Source: an uncultured Tolumonas sp.
GTDB taxonomy: Bacteria; Pseudomonadota; Gammaproteobacteria; Enterobacterales; Aeromonadaceae
Assembly (NCBI RefSeq): GCF_963676665.1
Contig: NZ_OY781381.1
Location: forward strand, 124,001-188,000
Reading direction: 5' to 3'
Length of the DNA: 64,000 bases
Both the position numbers and the translations under genes were made by a program. Positions 7,223 to 16,870 of this stretch are shown in pieces; within the stretch, counting starts at the first letter, position 1; each line of letters opens with the position of its first letter. A model generated the notes under the pieces. That model had not been told where the DNA came from, searched no databases, and saw only the letters and a list, made by a program, of their open reading frames with translations.

Positions 7223-8203
7223 TTATTGTGCAATAAAACGATAGCGGGTTAGATGGCGATACGTTTGCCCCGGCAATAACCAAGGATCACCCAACTCAGG
7301 ACGATTCGGGCTATCTGGAAATAACTGCGTTTCCAGACAAATGCCTTCATAGTCATGATAAGGCTCTTCGCTACCCGCAGGCGCCCCTGCCAGATAATTA
7401 CCGGTGTAAATCTGTAACCCCGGTTGGTCCGTCAGAACATCCATCGCCAGCTTTTTATCGGCAGAAACCAGATGTGCAGCAACTTGTTCTGGGCCATCAG
7501 TTGCTAATACATAGCAATGATCAAACCCTTTCGCGGATACCAATTGTGGATGGCTCAACCACTGCTCACGCAGGCAACGCAGATGACGTAAATCAAGTGC
7601 AACTTCCACTGGTTGTGGAGCGGATAAAGGAATTCCCATGCCATTAATTGGCAGATAATCATTAGCGTTAACCATCAACGAATGATCGCGAACATCACTG
7701 CGCTTTCCATCCAAATTAAAATAACCATGACAGGTCATATTCACCGGGCAAGGTTTAGAGACTGCAGCCTCAATCTCGATCACTAAATCAGTGCCTTGCA
7801 ATGAGTATGTCAACGTGGTGTCAAAATCGCCGGGGAAGCCTTGATCCCCATCTGGGGAATGCAGTGACAGCACGACTTTATCGGCTTGCTGGCTGACAAT
7901 ATGCCACTCTTTGCGATCAAACCCATCCGTACCACCATGCAGGCAATTTTCGCCCTGACTTGGCACCAAATGATGAGTTTGACCTTGATAATGCAACACC
8001 GATCCGCCAATACGGTTGGCAAAACGACCCACCATGGCATTCAGATAAACCTGTTGGCTGGCGTATTGTTCAGGCTGACAGCCTAACAGCACATTCCGGT
8101 AGCTATCGCCAACAGGAACTTTCAATGACAACAGAGCAGCCCCTGTTGTCATCAGATTCAGCTGCAATCCGGCGTCATTTTCTAACTCAATGAGCTGTGT
8201 CAT
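7223..8203 (-). CDS. galM: Aldose 1-epimerase (galactose mutarotase)
   Basis: Interconverts beta- and alpha-D-galactose so that galactokinase can use the sugar. The 326-residue beta-sandwich protein carries the family residues: a conserved His in NCLHGGTDGFDRKEW (about H89), the catalytic His in MTCHGYFNLDG (about H159) and the catalytic Glu in GICLETQLFPDSPN (about E291). It is the last gene of the galETKM operon, 12 bp after galK, and is followed by a terminator. Confidence 0.95.
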   Translation of the reverse strand: MTQLIELENDAGLQLNLMTTGAALLSLKVPVGDSYRNVLLGCQPEQYASQQVYLNAMVGRFANRIGGSVLHYQGQTHHLVPSQGENCLHGGTDGFDRKEWHIVSQQADKVVLSLHSPDGDQGFPGDFDTTLTYSLQGTDLVIEIEAAVSKPCPVNMTCHGYFNLDGKRSDVRDHSLMVNANDYLPINGMGIPLSAPQPVEVALDLRHLRCLREQWLSHPQLVSAKGFDHCYVLATDGPEQVAAHLVSADKKLAMDVLTDQPGLQIYTGNYLAGAPAGSEEPYHDYEGICLETQLFPDSPNRPELGDPWLLPGQTYRHLTRYRFIAQ

Positions 8204-8215
8204 GAACTACTCCGA

Positions 8216-9370
8216 TTAAAATTGGCCGGCACCCGCACTGGCTTTGCAAACATAACAAGTTGGCTTCAGGCCACTTTTCAGTGGATATTCCGCTTCCACA
8301 GCAGCAATAACTTCCGCCACACGCGCCGGGCGCAATAAAGCCACCACACAACCACCAAAACCACCACCAGTCATACGAGCACCACCGTCTGTACCGATAT
8401 GTTTTTGCAAGATCTCGACCAGCGCATCAATGGCCGGCACAGTGATCGCAAAATCATCGCGCATCGAGTTATGTGATTCCGCCATCAGGACACCCATTTT
8501 TTCCAGGTTGCCTGCTTCCAATGCATCCGCAGCTTCCAAAGTACGTGCATTTTCAGTGATCACATGACGAGCACGTTGATAAACCACTGGTTCAAGCTTG
8601 CCCTGTTCGGCAGCAGACTGCAGTTGTGCCAGCGAGACATCACGCAGTGCTTTCACGCCAAAAAAGTCTGCGACCTGCTCACATTGTTTACGGCGGGTAT
8701 TGTATTCACTATCAACCAGACCGCGTTTCACATTGGAATGCACAATCAGCACAGCCAAATCATCTGGCATTTTGACCAGTCGGGTTTCCAGTGAACGACA
8801 ATCTAACAACAGAGCGTGATCTTTCTGACCACTGGCCGAGATCATTTGATCCATGATGCCGCAGTTACAACCAACAAACTTGTTTTCTGCTTCCTGACCA
8901 TTCAATGCAATCGCTGCCGGGCTCAAACCTAACTGATAGGCCTGATTGAAAGATTCACCGATCGCCACTTCCAATGACGCTGAAGAACTCAAACCTGCAC
9001 CTTGTGGCACGTTACCCGCAACCACCATGTTCAGCCCTTTCAGGCTCACGTCTTTTTCCAGCAAATATTTCACGACACCACGGATATAGTTGCTCCACAG
9101 CTGATCAGCGTGCGGCTCAATCGGTTGCACCAGTGAAAATTCATCGCGCTGGTTAGCGTAATCAGCAGCAATCACCACGACTTGATCATCATCACGACGC
9201 TGTATTGCAACAACAGTTTCATAATCAATCGCGCAAGGCAGCACAAAACCATCGTTATAATCGGTATGCTCGCCAATCAGATTGACACGGCCCGGTGCGC
9301 GAACAAACAAGTCAGGTTCGCAGCCAAAACTGGTTTGAAATACGGCGAGAACTTTTTCTTTTAATGACAT
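8216..9370 (-). CDS. galK: Galactokinase
   Basis: Phosphorylates alpha-D-galactose to galactose-1-phosphate with ATP (GHMP kinase family, Leloir pathway step 1). The 384 residues include the galactokinase signature GEHTDYNDG (33-41), the ATP-binding loop [14 protein letters not shown] and the C-terminal GHMP motif MTGGGFGGC. The start ATG at 9370 (MSLKEK, as in E. coli) has a GAGGA site 8 nt upstream. The frame extends five codons further to a TTG, but that stretch contains the ribosome binding site itself. It starts 11 bp after the galT stop. Confidence 0.97.
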   Translation of the reverse strand: MSLKEKVLAVFQTSFGCEPDLFVRAPGRVNLIGEHTDYNDGFVLPCAIDYETVVAIQRRDDDQVVVIAADYANQRDEFSLVQPIEPHADQLWSNYIRGVVKYLLEKDVSLKGLNMVVAGNVPQGAGLSSSASLEVAIGESFNQAYQLGLSPAAIALNGQEAENKFVGCNCGIMDQMISASGQKDHALLLDCRSLETRLVKMPDDLAVLIVHSNVKRGLVDSEYNTRRKQCEQVADFFGVKALRDVSLAQLQSAAEQGKLEPVVYQRARHVITENARTLEAADALEAGNLEKMGVLMAESHNSMRDDFAITVPAIDALVEILQKHIGTDGGARMTGGGFGGCVVALLRPARVAEVIAAVEAEYPLKSGLKPTCYVCKASAGAGQF

Positions 9371-9381
9371 AGCAGTTTTCC

Positions 9382-10419
9382 TCAAGCTTGTTCTTTGTAA
9401 TGAATATCGCTGACAGCACGCAGACGTTCTGCGGCCTGTTCCGGAGTCAGATCGCGCTGGGTTTCTGCCAGCATTTCATAACCCACCATAAATTTGCGCA
9501 CCGTCGCTGAACGTAATAGCGGCGGATAAAAATGGGCATGCAATTGCCAATGATCCATGTCGCCTTCCTGATGAGGTGCACCATGCCACCCCATGGAGTA
9601 AGGGAAAGAACACTGGAACAGATTGTCATAACGGCTGGTGAGTAATTTCAGTGCCAGCGCCAGATCCTGTTTTTGCTCGTCATTCAGCTCGGTGAGACGA
9701 AGCACATGCGCTTTAGGCAGCAATAGCGTTTCAAAAGGCCAGGCAGCCCAATAAGGTACAACAGCGATCCAGTGTTCTGTTTCCACTACGGTACGTTCGC
9801 CAGAGGCTTGTTCTTTTTGTGCATATTGCAATAACAACGGTGAGCTCTTTTCGGCCAACCACTGCTTTTGGGTTTGTTCTTCACGAGTTAGTTCATTGGG
9901 CAGAAAATTATTGGCCCAGATCTGGCCGTGCGGATGAGGATTAGAGCACCCCATCGCAGCACCTTTATTTTCAAACACCTGCACCCACAGGTAATCTTTT
10001 GCCAGATCAGTCACTTGCTCACACCAGGTATCAATGACAGATCGGATGGCTGACACCGGTAACTCAGGCAATGTTTTACTGTGATCTGGAGAAAAACAGA
10101 TAACACGACTGGTACCGCGTGCTGATTCACATTGAAACAGTGGATCAGCAGAATGCGGTGATGCCGGGGTATCGGTCATCAGTGCAGCAAAATCGTTAGT
10201 GAACACAAACGTGTTTTTATAATCGGGGTTCTTTTCCCCATTCACGCGAGTGTTACCCGCACATAAAAAGCAGTCAGGATCATGTGCCGGACGATCATCT
10301 GGTACGGCTTTTTCTACCTGCCCTTGCCATGGGCGCTTCGCTCGGTGCGGCGACACTAATACCCATTGACCGGTCAGCGGGTTAAAACGACGATGAGGAT
10401 GATCTATCGGATTGAACAT
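9382..10419 (-). CDS. galT: Galactose-1-phosphate uridylyltransferase
   Basis: Exchanges UMP between UDP-glucose and galactose-1-phosphate, giving UDP-galactose and glucose-1-phosphate. The 345-residue HIT-superfamily protein has the active-site motif HPHGQ at 162-166, with the nucleophilic His at 164, and zinc-site candidates C50, C53, H113 and H162. The start lies 3 bp after the galE stop, and its GAGGA ribosome binding site is formed by the last codons of galE, so coupling is likely. Confidence 0.97.
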   Translation of the reverse strand: MFNPIDHPHRRFNPLTGQWVLVSPHRAKRPWQGQVEKAVPDDRPAHDPDCFLCAGNTRVNGEKNPDYKNTFVFTNDFAALMTDTPASPHSADPLFQCESARGTSRVICFSPDHSKTLPELPVSAIRSVIDTWCEQVTDLAKDYLWVQVFENKGAAMGCSNPHPHGQIWANNFLPNELTREEQTQKQWLAEKSSPLLLQYAQKEQASGERTVVETEHWIAVVPYWAAWPFETLLLPKAHVLRLTELNDEQKQDLALALKLLTSRYDNLFQCSFPYSMGWHGAPHQEGDMDHWQLHAHFYPPLLRSATVRKFMVGYEMLAETQRDLTPEQAAERLRAVSDIHYKEQA

Positions 10420-10422
10420 GGT

Positions 10423-11436
10423 TTATTCCTCGTAACCGTTAGGATTAGCTTGCTGCCAGCGCCAGCTGTCGCGTGTCATATCATCAATAGTGCGGCTGGC
10501 ATTCCAGCCCAATTCTCGCTGTGCTTTTGCCGGATCAGCCCAGCATTCCGCAACATCACCTGGACGACGGTCTACCAGTTTATAGTTAATGTCTAAACCG
10601 CTGGCACGAGCAAAGGCTTGCACCATTTCCAGCACACTCACGCCCTGCCCGGTTCCCAGATTGTAGATATGCAAACCTACTTGTTCGCCACAGACCTGCC
10701 ATGCTTTTACGTGGCCTTCGGCCAGATCCATGACATGAATGTAATCGCGTACACAGGTGCCATCTTGGGTCGGATAATCACTGCCAAAAATATTCAGACA
10801 ATCGCGGCGACCGATCGCTACTTGCGTGATATACGGCATCAGATTGTTCGGAATGCCTTGCGGATCTTCGCCCATACGACCCGATTCATGTGCGCCGATT
10901 GGGTTGAAATAACGCAGTAAGGTGATACTCCAGCGTGGGTCGGCTTTCTGCATATCTTCCAGTATTTGCTCAACCATGAGTTTTGTCTGGCCATAGGGGC
11001 TCATGGTGGAACGAGGGAAATCTTCTGTAATCGGTACGGCATGCGGGTCGCCATACACGGTGGCAGAAGAGCTGAAAATAAAGCGGTAACAGCCAGCACG
11101 ACGCATTGCGCCCAGCAAACTCAGCGTGCCGGAAATGTTGTTTTCAAAATATTCATACGGTTTTTGTGTTGATTCACCGACCGCTTTTAATGCCGCGAAA
11201 TGAATAACACCAGCGATTTGTTGTTCCTGAAAAATACGGTCTAACACCGCCGGATCACGGACATCGCCTTGATAGAAAATAGGACACTTTCCCGCAACTT
11301 CTTCTATTCTTTTCAGTACAGATAACTTGCTGTTACACAGATTATCAAGAATGACCGGCTCCAAACCTGCCGCTATTAACGCCAGACAAGTGTGACTACC
11401 TATGTAACCTGTCCCGCCGGTGACCAGAATTTTCAT
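10423..11436 (-). CDS. galE: UDP-glucose 4-epimerase
   Basis: Interconverts UDP-galactose and UDP-glucose with bound NAD+, closing the Leloir cycle and supplying UDP-galactose for polysaccharides. The 337-residue SDR protein has the Rossmann motif TGGTGYIGSH (6-15), the catalytic Ser near 123-124 (FSSSATVYG) and the YxxxK pair at Y148/K152. The ATG at 11436 has an ideal GAGGAG site and gives the E. coli length; an upstream in-frame extension of nine codons has no support. First gene of the operon, transcribed from a promoter controlled by the operator at 11533-11554. Confidence 0.97.
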   Translation of the reverse strand: MKILVTGGTGYIGSHTCLALIAAGLEPVILDNLCNSKLSVLKRIEEVAGKCPIFYQGDVRDPAVLDRIFQEQQIAGVIHFAALKAVGESTQKPYEYFENNISGTLSLLGAMRRAGCYRFIFSSSATVYGDPHAVPITEDFPRSTMSPYGQTKLMVEQILEDMQKADPRWSITLLRYFNPIGAHESGRMGEDPQGIPNNLMPYITQVAIGRRDCLNIFGSDYPTQDGTCVRDYIHVMDLAEGHVKAWQVCGEQVGLHIYNLGTGQGVSVLEMVQAFARASGLDINYKLVDRRPGDVAECWADPAKAQRELGWNASRTIDDMTRDSWRWQQANPNGYEE

Positions 11437-11499
11437 GTTCTCTCCTCGCAAAAACGACAACACACCTGTCGGTATATTTGTTGTCCATTAGTCTAGAAG

Positions 11500-11529
11500 A
11501 GTGTATTCCGTCAGACTGTGATCTGACAA
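11500..11529 (-). promoter_or_regulatory. Promoter of the galETKM operon
   Basis: Reading the minus strand, a -35 box TTGTCA (11529-11524) and a -10 box TACACT (11505-11500) are spaced by 18 bp. The expected start is near 11493, leaving a leader of about 55 nt before galE. The GalR-type operator is centred about 50 bp upstream of this start. Confidence 0.6.
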
Positions 11530-11532
11530 ACA

Positions 11533-11554
11533 AAAATGTAAACGTTTACATTTT
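11533..11554. promoter_or_regulatory. GalR/GalS-type operator between galE and the repressor gene
   Basis: A perfect 22-bp palindrome with core ATGTAAACGTTTACAT, flanked by A and T runs. It closely matches the E. coli GalR/GalS consensus (GTGNAANCGNTTNCAC) and has the central CG typical of LacI-family operators. Its place between the divergent galE and repressor genes suggests it controls both, including autoregulation. Confidence 0.85.
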
Positions 11555-11672
11555 ATCTCTTTCGGATAACCTATGAATAGTGAGGATTTATACTGGTGAT
11601 AGCATCACTATCCCTGATATATTGCAGCTAGTCGGTATGGAAACTACGTGCATCAGATGAGAAATTCACATT

Positions 11673-12686
11673 ATGGCAACTATAAAAGACGTCGCTAAGC
11701 TAGCTGGCGTCTCTATTGCAACCGTTTCTAGAGTAATCAATCACTCACCGAAAACGGGAGAGTCAGCAAGAGCCGCGGTAAACCGCGCAATGGAAGAATT
11801 AAATTACCGCCCTGATCCTAACGCCAGAGCATTAGTTAGCCGAGTAAACGATACCATTGGATGCATGGTTTTTGATGTGGCGGACCCATTTTTCGGCGCC
11901 ATGGTGAAAGCGATTGAAATCGAGTGCCGGGCTCATCATAAACATTTACTGATCGGTAACGGTTCACATGATGCCGCCCAAGAACGTGAAACAATTGAAC
12001 TTCTAATCAGTAAACGTTGTGAAGCACTAATAATCCACAGTAAAGCGCTGAGTAATGAAGAGCTGACTGCGTATGCTGAAAAATCACCGGGTATGATCTT
12101 TATTAACCGTTTACTGCCTGAGATCCCTTCTCGTTGTATCTGGTTGGATAACTATTACGGTAGTTATACCGTCACTCAGCATCTGATTGAATTGGGTCAT
12201 AAACACATTGCCTGTGTCGCATCAAAATACGATATCGAAGACGCCTATGAGCGAATTCGTGGTTATCGGGATGCGCTACAGGAATCAGGTCTTGATCCGG
12301 ATGAAATTACCATTGAACGCGCAGAGCCTAATGAAGAAGGTGGTGAACAAGCCATTCAAGATCTACTGGGCCGTGGAATGCCGTTCACTGCAGTGGTTGC
12401 CTATAACGATGCAATGGCGACAGGGATCATTTCCGTTTTGATCGATAATGGTTTTCGCGTGCCGGAAGATGTTTCCGTCGTCGGTTTTGATGATGTTATT
12501 TTTGCACGTTTCTCACGGCCCAAATTAACCACCATGCGTTACCCTATTTCAATGATGGCCACTAAAGCGACAAAAATGGCATTACAATTGGCCACTGGCG
12601 AAGCGCCGGAAACAACCGCTCAGGTTTTCCGCCCGGTATTAGTCAGACGCCAATCATCCGCGGCAGCACCACAAGAAACACGTTAA
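11673..12686 (+). CDS. galR: GalR/GalS-type LacI-family repressor of galactose genes
   Basis: A 337-residue LacI-family regulator. The helix-turn-helix is at 4-23 (IKDVAKLAGVSIATVSRVIN), followed by a hinge ending near residue 60 and a periplasmic-binding-protein-like sugar domain. DTIGCMVFDVADPFFGAMVKAIE and the VVGFDD block resemble GalS/GalR. It is divergent from galETKM with a GalR-type operator between them, and similar sites lie before mglB, so the regulon is probably gal plus mgl with galactose as inducer. E. coli has two paralogues; here one gene may serve both roles, and GalR cannot be told from GalS. The ribosome binding site is weak. Confidence 0.85.
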   Translation: MATIKDVAKLAGVSIATVSRVINHSPKTGESARAAVNRAMEELNYRPDPNARALVSRVNDTIGCMVFDVADPFFGAMVKAIEIECRAHHKHLLIGNGSHDAAQERETIELLISKRCEALIIHSKALSNEELTAYAEKSPGMIFINRLLPEIPSRCIWLDNYYGSYTVTQHLIELGHKHIACVASKYDIEDAYERIRGYRDALQESGLDPDEITIERAEPNEEGGEQAIQDLLGRGMPFTAVVAYNDAMATGIISVLIDNGFRVPEDVSVVGFDDVIFARFSRPKLTTMRYPISMMATKATKMALQLATGEAPETTAQVFRPVLVRRQSSAAAPQETR

Positions 12687-12700
12687 TTCTCCTCTATTAA

Positions 12701-12736
12701 AATAATCCGGCTGAATATTTTCAGCCGGATTATTTA
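12701..12736 (+). terminator. Terminator after the galR-type gene
   Basis: A perfect 15-bp stem with core ATCCGGCTGA / TCAGCCGGAT and a 4-nt loop, flanked by AT-rich DNA. It lies 15 bp after the stop codon. Confidence 0.85.
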
Positions 12737-12774
12737 TATTCATATTCTAATTCGTTTGTGAATATTTCACTTAC

Positions 12775-12809
12775 AAAAAATTCGGACTCCGCGTTGCCGG
12801 GGAGTCCGA
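12775..12809 (-). terminator. Terminator of the mglBAC operon
   Basis: On the minus strand, the stem TCGGACTCC / GGAGTCCGA is followed by AATTTTTT. It lies 26 bp past the mglC stop codon, convergent with the galR terminator. Confidence 0.88.
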
Positions 12810-12834
12810 TTCATATCTAAGGGGTGAAACAAAT

Positions 12835-13836
12835 TTATTTTTTCTTGGCGTATTTCAGTGAGTCAAGCGCAACAGCCATGATGATGATTGCGCCCTTGAT
12901 GATGAACTGCCAGTAAGGGTTCACACCGATGTAAGTCATACCATAGTTGATAACGGTGAAGATGATTACACCGGTAATAACGCCCAGTACAGTACCAACA
13001 CCACCGCTGAATGACACACCGCCCACTACGCACGCCGCGATAGCATCCAACTCATACATGAAACCTAAGTTGTTAGTCGCACTACCGATACGGCCTGCTT
13101 CCAACATACCACCGAAGGCATAAAACACACCTGACAGCATATAAATCAGGATCAGGTTAACAGTTACGTTAACACCAGATACTTTTGCTGCTTCTGGGTT
13201 ACCACCGATAGCGAAGATGTTTTTACCAAATTTGGTTTTATTCCACAGCACCCAAATAAATGCGGTAGCAATAGCGGCGTAAATAACCAGATAAGATAGC
13301 TTAAAGGTACCAAATTTAAAGAACCCTTGGGTGAAGCTAGAAAAGCGAGGGTCGAAACCAGCAATTGGAGATGCACCTGCTAAATCGTAATACAGGGAGT
13401 TCACACCGTACACAATGATCATGGTACCCAAGGTGGTAATAAATGGCGTTACGTTCAGTTTTGCGATGATAAAACCGTTCACAAAACCGATGAAAGCACC
13501 AATTACGCAGACAATCAGGATAACAACAGGAATTGGTACTTCACCGATGGAAGGAAATACCTTATTAACGTTGGTCATTGCCTGCAGCATGGTTGCAGCT
13601 ACAATTGCCGCTAAACCAACCTGACGACCAGCTGACAAGTCAGTACCTTGCGTAACAATCAAACCAGCCACACCTAACGCGATAATAACGCGTACAGAAG
13701 ATTGGGTAAGGATGTTACTAAAGTTATTTAAGCTTAAAAATGATGGTTCTTTAACAATGATAATCATCAATAGAATAAAAAGAACCACATAAATGCCACC
13801 ATTTTTCAGGTAGTCTAAAGTTTTTGATACATTCAT
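12835..13836 (-). CDS. mglC: Galactose/methyl-galactoside ABC transporter permease
   Basis: Inner-membrane permease of the Mgl high-affinity galactose importer. The 333 residues are mostly hydrophobic, with about eight to ten membrane segments. The family blocks TQSSVRVIIALGVAG, TDLSAGRQVGLAA, LNVTPFITTLGTM and GGNPEAAKVSGVN match E. coli MglC closely. The ATG at 13836 has a GAGG site nine bases upstream; an ATG at 13845 has no room for one, and the longer open frame overlaps mglA. It starts 16 bp after the mglA stop. Confidence 0.96.
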   Translation of the reverse strand: MNVSKTLDYLKNGGIYVVLFILLMIIIVKEPSFLSLNNFSNILTQSSVRVIIALGVAGLIVTQGTDLSAGRQVGLAAIVAATMLQAMTNVNKVFPSIGEVPIPVVILIVCVIGAFIGFVNGFIIAKLNVTPFITTLGTMIIVYGVNSLYYDLAGASPIAGFDPRFSSFTQGFFKFGTFKLSYLVIYAAIATAFIWVLWNKTKFGKNIFAIGGNPEAAKVSGVNVTVNLILIYMLSGVFYAFGGMLEAGRIGSATNNLGFMYELDAIAACVVGGVSFSGGVGTVLGVITGVIIFTVINYGMTYIGVNPYWQFIIKGAIIIMAVALDSLKYAKKK

Positions 13837-13852
13837 ATTGAACATCCTCGGA

Positions 13853-15373
13853 TCACAAATATAGAGCTGCCAAACGCATAATTTCTTGCTGATCGGTTTT
13901 TTCTGTTTCAACGATACCCGCTACACGACCATTACTCATAACCAGAATACGGTCTGTGATACCTAATAACTCCGGCATTTCAGATGAAATCATGATAATG
14001 CCTTTATCTTTTTTGGCGAGTTCAAGCATCAGTTGATATATTTCAAATTTTGCACCAACATCGATACCGCGAGTTGGTTCGTCCAGCATTAGTATTTCCG
14101 GCTGAGTTAATAACCAGCGGCCAATAATAACTTTTTGTTGGTTACCACCAGATAGTGATCCTATTGATGTTTTCTGGCTTGGTGTTTTAACACGCATGGA
14201 GTCAATAACCCATTGAGTGTCACTTCTCATTCGTTTATTTTCTAATAAACCACCAAAGCCTTTATATTGTTCCATATTGGCAATCAATGAATTAAAGGCA
14301 ATATCTAGCTGACTATATATACCCGTCGAACGACGTTCTTCAGTCACCAATGCAAAACCATTACGGATCGCATCATGCGCATCTGTATTTTGAACTTCTT
14401 TACCATGTAATTTAATGGTACCTGAAGCTTTGTCACGCAGACCAAAAATGGTTTCTACAATTTCAGTTCGTTTAGCACCGACGAGACCAGCAATACCGAG
14501 AATTTCGCCTTTACGCAGTTGGAAAGAAACATCCTTGATGGATGGCTGATTTAATGCAGTCAGGCCTGCAACTTCAAGAATTACTTCTTTAGGTCTGTTT
14601 ACTTTAGGAGGAAAACGTTGGGTTAATTCACGACCGACCATCATGCCGATGATCTTGTCCATATCCAGCCCTTCCAGCGACTGAGTAGCAACCCATTGTC
14701 CATCGCGTAAGATCGTAATTTCATCACACAATTGGAATATTTCTTCCATTTTGTGTGAGATATAAACAATGCCACAACCACGATCTTTTAATTTTCTAAT
14801 AATGGTAAACAGATGATTAACTTCTTTTTCCGTCAACGAAGAAGTTGGCTCATCCATAATTACAATTTTGGCGTTATAAGAAAATGCTTTTGCAATTTCA
14901 ATCATCTGCATTTGAGAAACAGATAAAGTGCCAACTTTATCTTTCGGGTCGATATCAATACCCAATTCTTCAAATATTTTTTTAGTGTCACGGTACATTT
15001 TATCATGATCGATAAACATGCCTTTGGTTGGATATCGACCCAGCCACATATTATCCATCACGGAACGTTGCCTAACCTGGTTTAATTCCTGATGCACCAT
15101 TGAAACACCATTATCTAATGCTTCCTTGGCTGAGTGGAAATTAATTTCTTTACCTTGAAAAATGATTGTTCCGGCATCTTTTTCATAAATACCAAACAAA
15201 CATTTTAATAATGTTGACTTACCTGCACCATTTTCACCCATTAAGGCATGAACAGAATGAGGACGAATTTTAAGATTCACATTATCCAAGGCTTTTACAC
15301 CTGGAAACTCTTTACAAATACCCGCCATTTCCAGCAGATATTCCTGAGAATGATTCACTGTGATATCAGCCAT
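13853..15373 (-). CDS. mglA: Galactose/methyl-galactoside ABC transporter ATPase
   Basis: Energises the Mgl importer. The 506-residue sugar-type ABC protein has two nucleotide-binding halves. The first has Walker [10 protein letters not shown] at 46-54 and a divergent signature LSVSQMQM. The second has a degenerate P-loop ([12 protein letters not shown]) but a canonical signature LSGGNQQKV and Walker [13 protein letters not shown]. This asymmetry is normal for the RbsA/MglA/XylG group. It follows mglB after a 76-bp gap that contains a strong hairpin, and its ribosome binding site is weak. Confidence 0.96.
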   Translation of the reverse strand: MADITVNHSQEYLLEMAGICKEFPGVKALDNVNLKIRPHSVHALMGENGAGKSTLLKCLFGIYEKDAGTIIFQGKEINFHSAKEALDNGVSMVHQELNQVRQRSVMDNMWLGRYPTKGMFIDHDKMYRDTKKIFEELGIDIDPKDKVGTLSVSQMQMIEIAKAFSYNAKIVIMDEPTSSLTEKEVNHLFTIIRKLKDRGCGIVYISHKMEEIFQLCDEITILRDGQWVATQSLEGLDMDKIIGMMVGRELTQRFPPKVNRPKEVILEVAGLTALNQPSIKDVSFQLRKGEILGIAGLVGAKRTEIVETIFGLRDKASGTIKLHGKEVQNTDAHDAIRNGFALVTEERRSTGIYSQLDIAFNSLIANMEQYKGFGGLLENKRMRSDTQWVIDSMRVKTPSQKTSIGSLSGGNQQKVIIGRWLLTQPEILMLDEPTRGIDVGAKFEIYQLMLELAKKDKGIIMISSEMPELLGITDRILVMSNGRVAGIVETEKTDQQEIMRLAALYL

Positions 15374-15395
15374 AATATTGCCACAACCATAAAGA

Positions 15396-15423
15396 AATAA
15401 GAGGAGGAAAACCTCCTCTTATT
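15396..15423 (-). other. mglB-mglA intercistronic hairpin
   Basis: A perfect 12-bp stem (AATAAGAGGAGG / CCTCCTCTTATT) with a 4-nt loop. On the minus strand no uninterrupted T run follows (TTATTTCTTTA), so it is more likely a 3'-end stabiliser of mglB mRNA, or a partial terminator, than a full stop. Confidence 0.7.
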
Positions 15424-15449
15424 AGGTCTATTTTGAAGGGTTTGTTGTA

Positions 15450-16439
15450 TTACTTGAATTGATCCATGTTCGCTTTATCAACACCAACATATGGTACACG
15501 AACCACTTTGTTGACGATGTTCCAGTGAGTACCTTCACCTGCTGGTTTGCCTTCTGCCAGGTTTTTGGTCAGATCAAATGTTGCTTTTGCTTGGTTGCTC
15601 GCATCGTTCAGAACGGTACCAGCCATTGAACCAGCCTTAATCATCGCCAGTGCTTCAGGTAGAGCATCGACACCAAATACTGGAATTTTAGTATTGCCGT
15701 GTGCTTTCAGTGCTTCTACAGCACCCATTGCCATACCATCATTGTTCGCGATGACGACTTCGATCTTCTCGCCATTAGGGCCAGACAACCATGCGTCAGT
15801 TTTGTCTTTCGCCTGTGCGGTATCCCACATGGCGGTATCCATATTCAGAGCATTGGTTTTGATCTTGTGATTTTCATTCAGAGTTTTAGCAACATAAGTA
15901 GTACGTGCTTCAGCGTCTGGATGACCTGGTTCGCCTTTCAGCAGTACATAGTCAATCACGCCATCTTTGTTCAAATCCCACTCTGGGTGAGCTTTCCATT
16001 GTTTAGCAATGATATCGCCTTGGATGATACCGGCTTCTTTTGAATCAGTACCTACATAATAAGCTTTGTCGTAGCTATCCAGTGCTTCTTTAGTTGGTTC
16101 TTTGTTATAGAACACAATCGGAATGTTGTTTTCTTTCGCTTTCTCAATTACTACTGGAGCAGCGGCAGGGTCAACCAGGTTGATAGCCAGCGCTTTCACG
16201 CCTTTGGAAATCAATACATCGATCTGGTCGTTCTGTTTAGACTGGTCGTTCTGCGAATCATTCATCAGCAGTTTGACATCTTTATTTTGAGCACCTTCTT
16301 TTTCGATGCCCTTACGAACTACTGACATAAAGTTGTCATCGTATTTATAAATCGTAAAGCCTAACAGAGTTTCAGCTTGAGCTGCGGCACCAATAGTCAG
16401 GCCGGCTACAATTACAGCTATTTTAGAGAACTTATTCAT
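15450..16439 (-). CDS. mglB: Galactose/glucose-binding periplasmic protein
   Basis: Periplasmic receptor for galactose and glucose, feeding MglAC and usually the Trg chemoreceptor. The 329-residue precursor has a Sec signal peptide with the cleavage-site motif AQA at residues 20-22. The mature protein begins with a [15 protein letters not shown] block. A calcium-binding EF-hand-like loop is at 155-164 ([10 protein letters not shown]), as in E. coli. A GGAG ribosome binding site lies about 9 bp before the ATG. It is the first gene of mglBAC. Confidence 0.97.
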   Translation of the reverse strand: MNKFSKIAVIVAGLTIGAAAQAETLLGFTIYKYDDNFMSVVRKGIEKEGAQNKDVKLLMNDSQNDQSKQNDQIDVLISKGVKALAINLVDPAAAPVVIEKAKENNIPIVFYNKEPTKEALDSYDKAYYVGTDSKEAGIIQGDIIAKQWKAHPEWDLNKDGVIDYVLLKGEPGHPDAEARTTYVAKTLNENHKIKTNALNMDTAMWDTAQAKDKTDAWLSGPNGEKIEVVIANNDGMAMGAVEALKAHGNTKIPVFGVDALPEALAMIKAGSMAGTVLNDASNQAKATFDLTKNLAEGKPAGEGTHWNIVNKVVRVPYVGVDKANMDQFK

Positions 16440-16575
16440 TCGGTTTTTCTCCAGTCTTTATTTTTTTGCTGCAAAGCACTTTTACGGAAATACCCAACAA
16501 CAGTTTTGTCATCGAGTGTGTTCGTCAATAACATTACTCAGTTTCTTGTTAGTCTTTTGTGATCTTCCCAGCAAT

Positions 16576-16591
16576 ATGAAATCGTTTACAT
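16576..16591. promoter_or_regulatory. GalR-type operator 1 upstream of mglB
   Basis: ATGAAATCGTTTACAT matches the galE operator core ATGTAAACGTTTACAT at 14 of 16 positions. It lies 137 bp before the mglB start codon. Confidence 0.7.
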
Positions 16592-16682
16592 CGAATTTCT
16601 TCAATTTCGGGAATTAGGTAACACTTTTGGCCAGATGTGCCGCTATCTAGACTCAAGGATGGCAATTGTTATCTGCAAAACA

Positions 16683-16698
16683 ATGAAAGCGCTTACAC
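16683..16698. promoter_or_regulatory. GalR-type operator 2 upstream of mglB
   Basis: ATGAAAGCGCTTACAC has the same half-sites and central CG as the galE operator. Its centre is 107 bp from operator 1, close to the 113-114 bp between the two E. coli gal operators that loop. Confidence 0.65.
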
Positions 16699-16854
16699 AT
16701 TTCAGATTTGAAGGTGCGAATTGTTATAATTTAGTGAATTTATCAGGGTCAGAAGCTAAGTTACATTGCGTTACAATAGAATATAATTTGCAATAGACAT
16801 TCATTTGATACCTACCAAGAAATTGACCAATGGCTAAGTGCTTATATTGACTGG

Positions 16855-16870
16855 ATGTAAACGTAACCAC
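16855..16870. promoter_or_regulatory. Weaker GalR-like operator 3, mgl-nuo intergenic region
   Basis: ATGTAAACGTAACCAC has a perfect left half-site and a degenerate right half, 172 bp from operator 2. A weaker candidate. Confidence 0.35.

Noticed and set aside
7116-7283. N-terminal extension of the RNA methyltransferase frame
   Set aside because: It has no similarity to the family, passes through the gal terminator and overlaps galM; the ATG at 7115 has a proper ribosome binding site.
11448-11463. Possible second (internal) gal operator near the galE start
   Set aside because: Only about 10 of 16 positions fit, and its 88-bp distance from the main operator is not an integral number of helical turns.
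11517-11532. Possible CRP site TGTGATCTGACAAACA near the gal promoter
   Set aside because: One half-site is poor and its centre would be about 31.5 bp from the predicted start, overlapping the -35 box, not an activating position.
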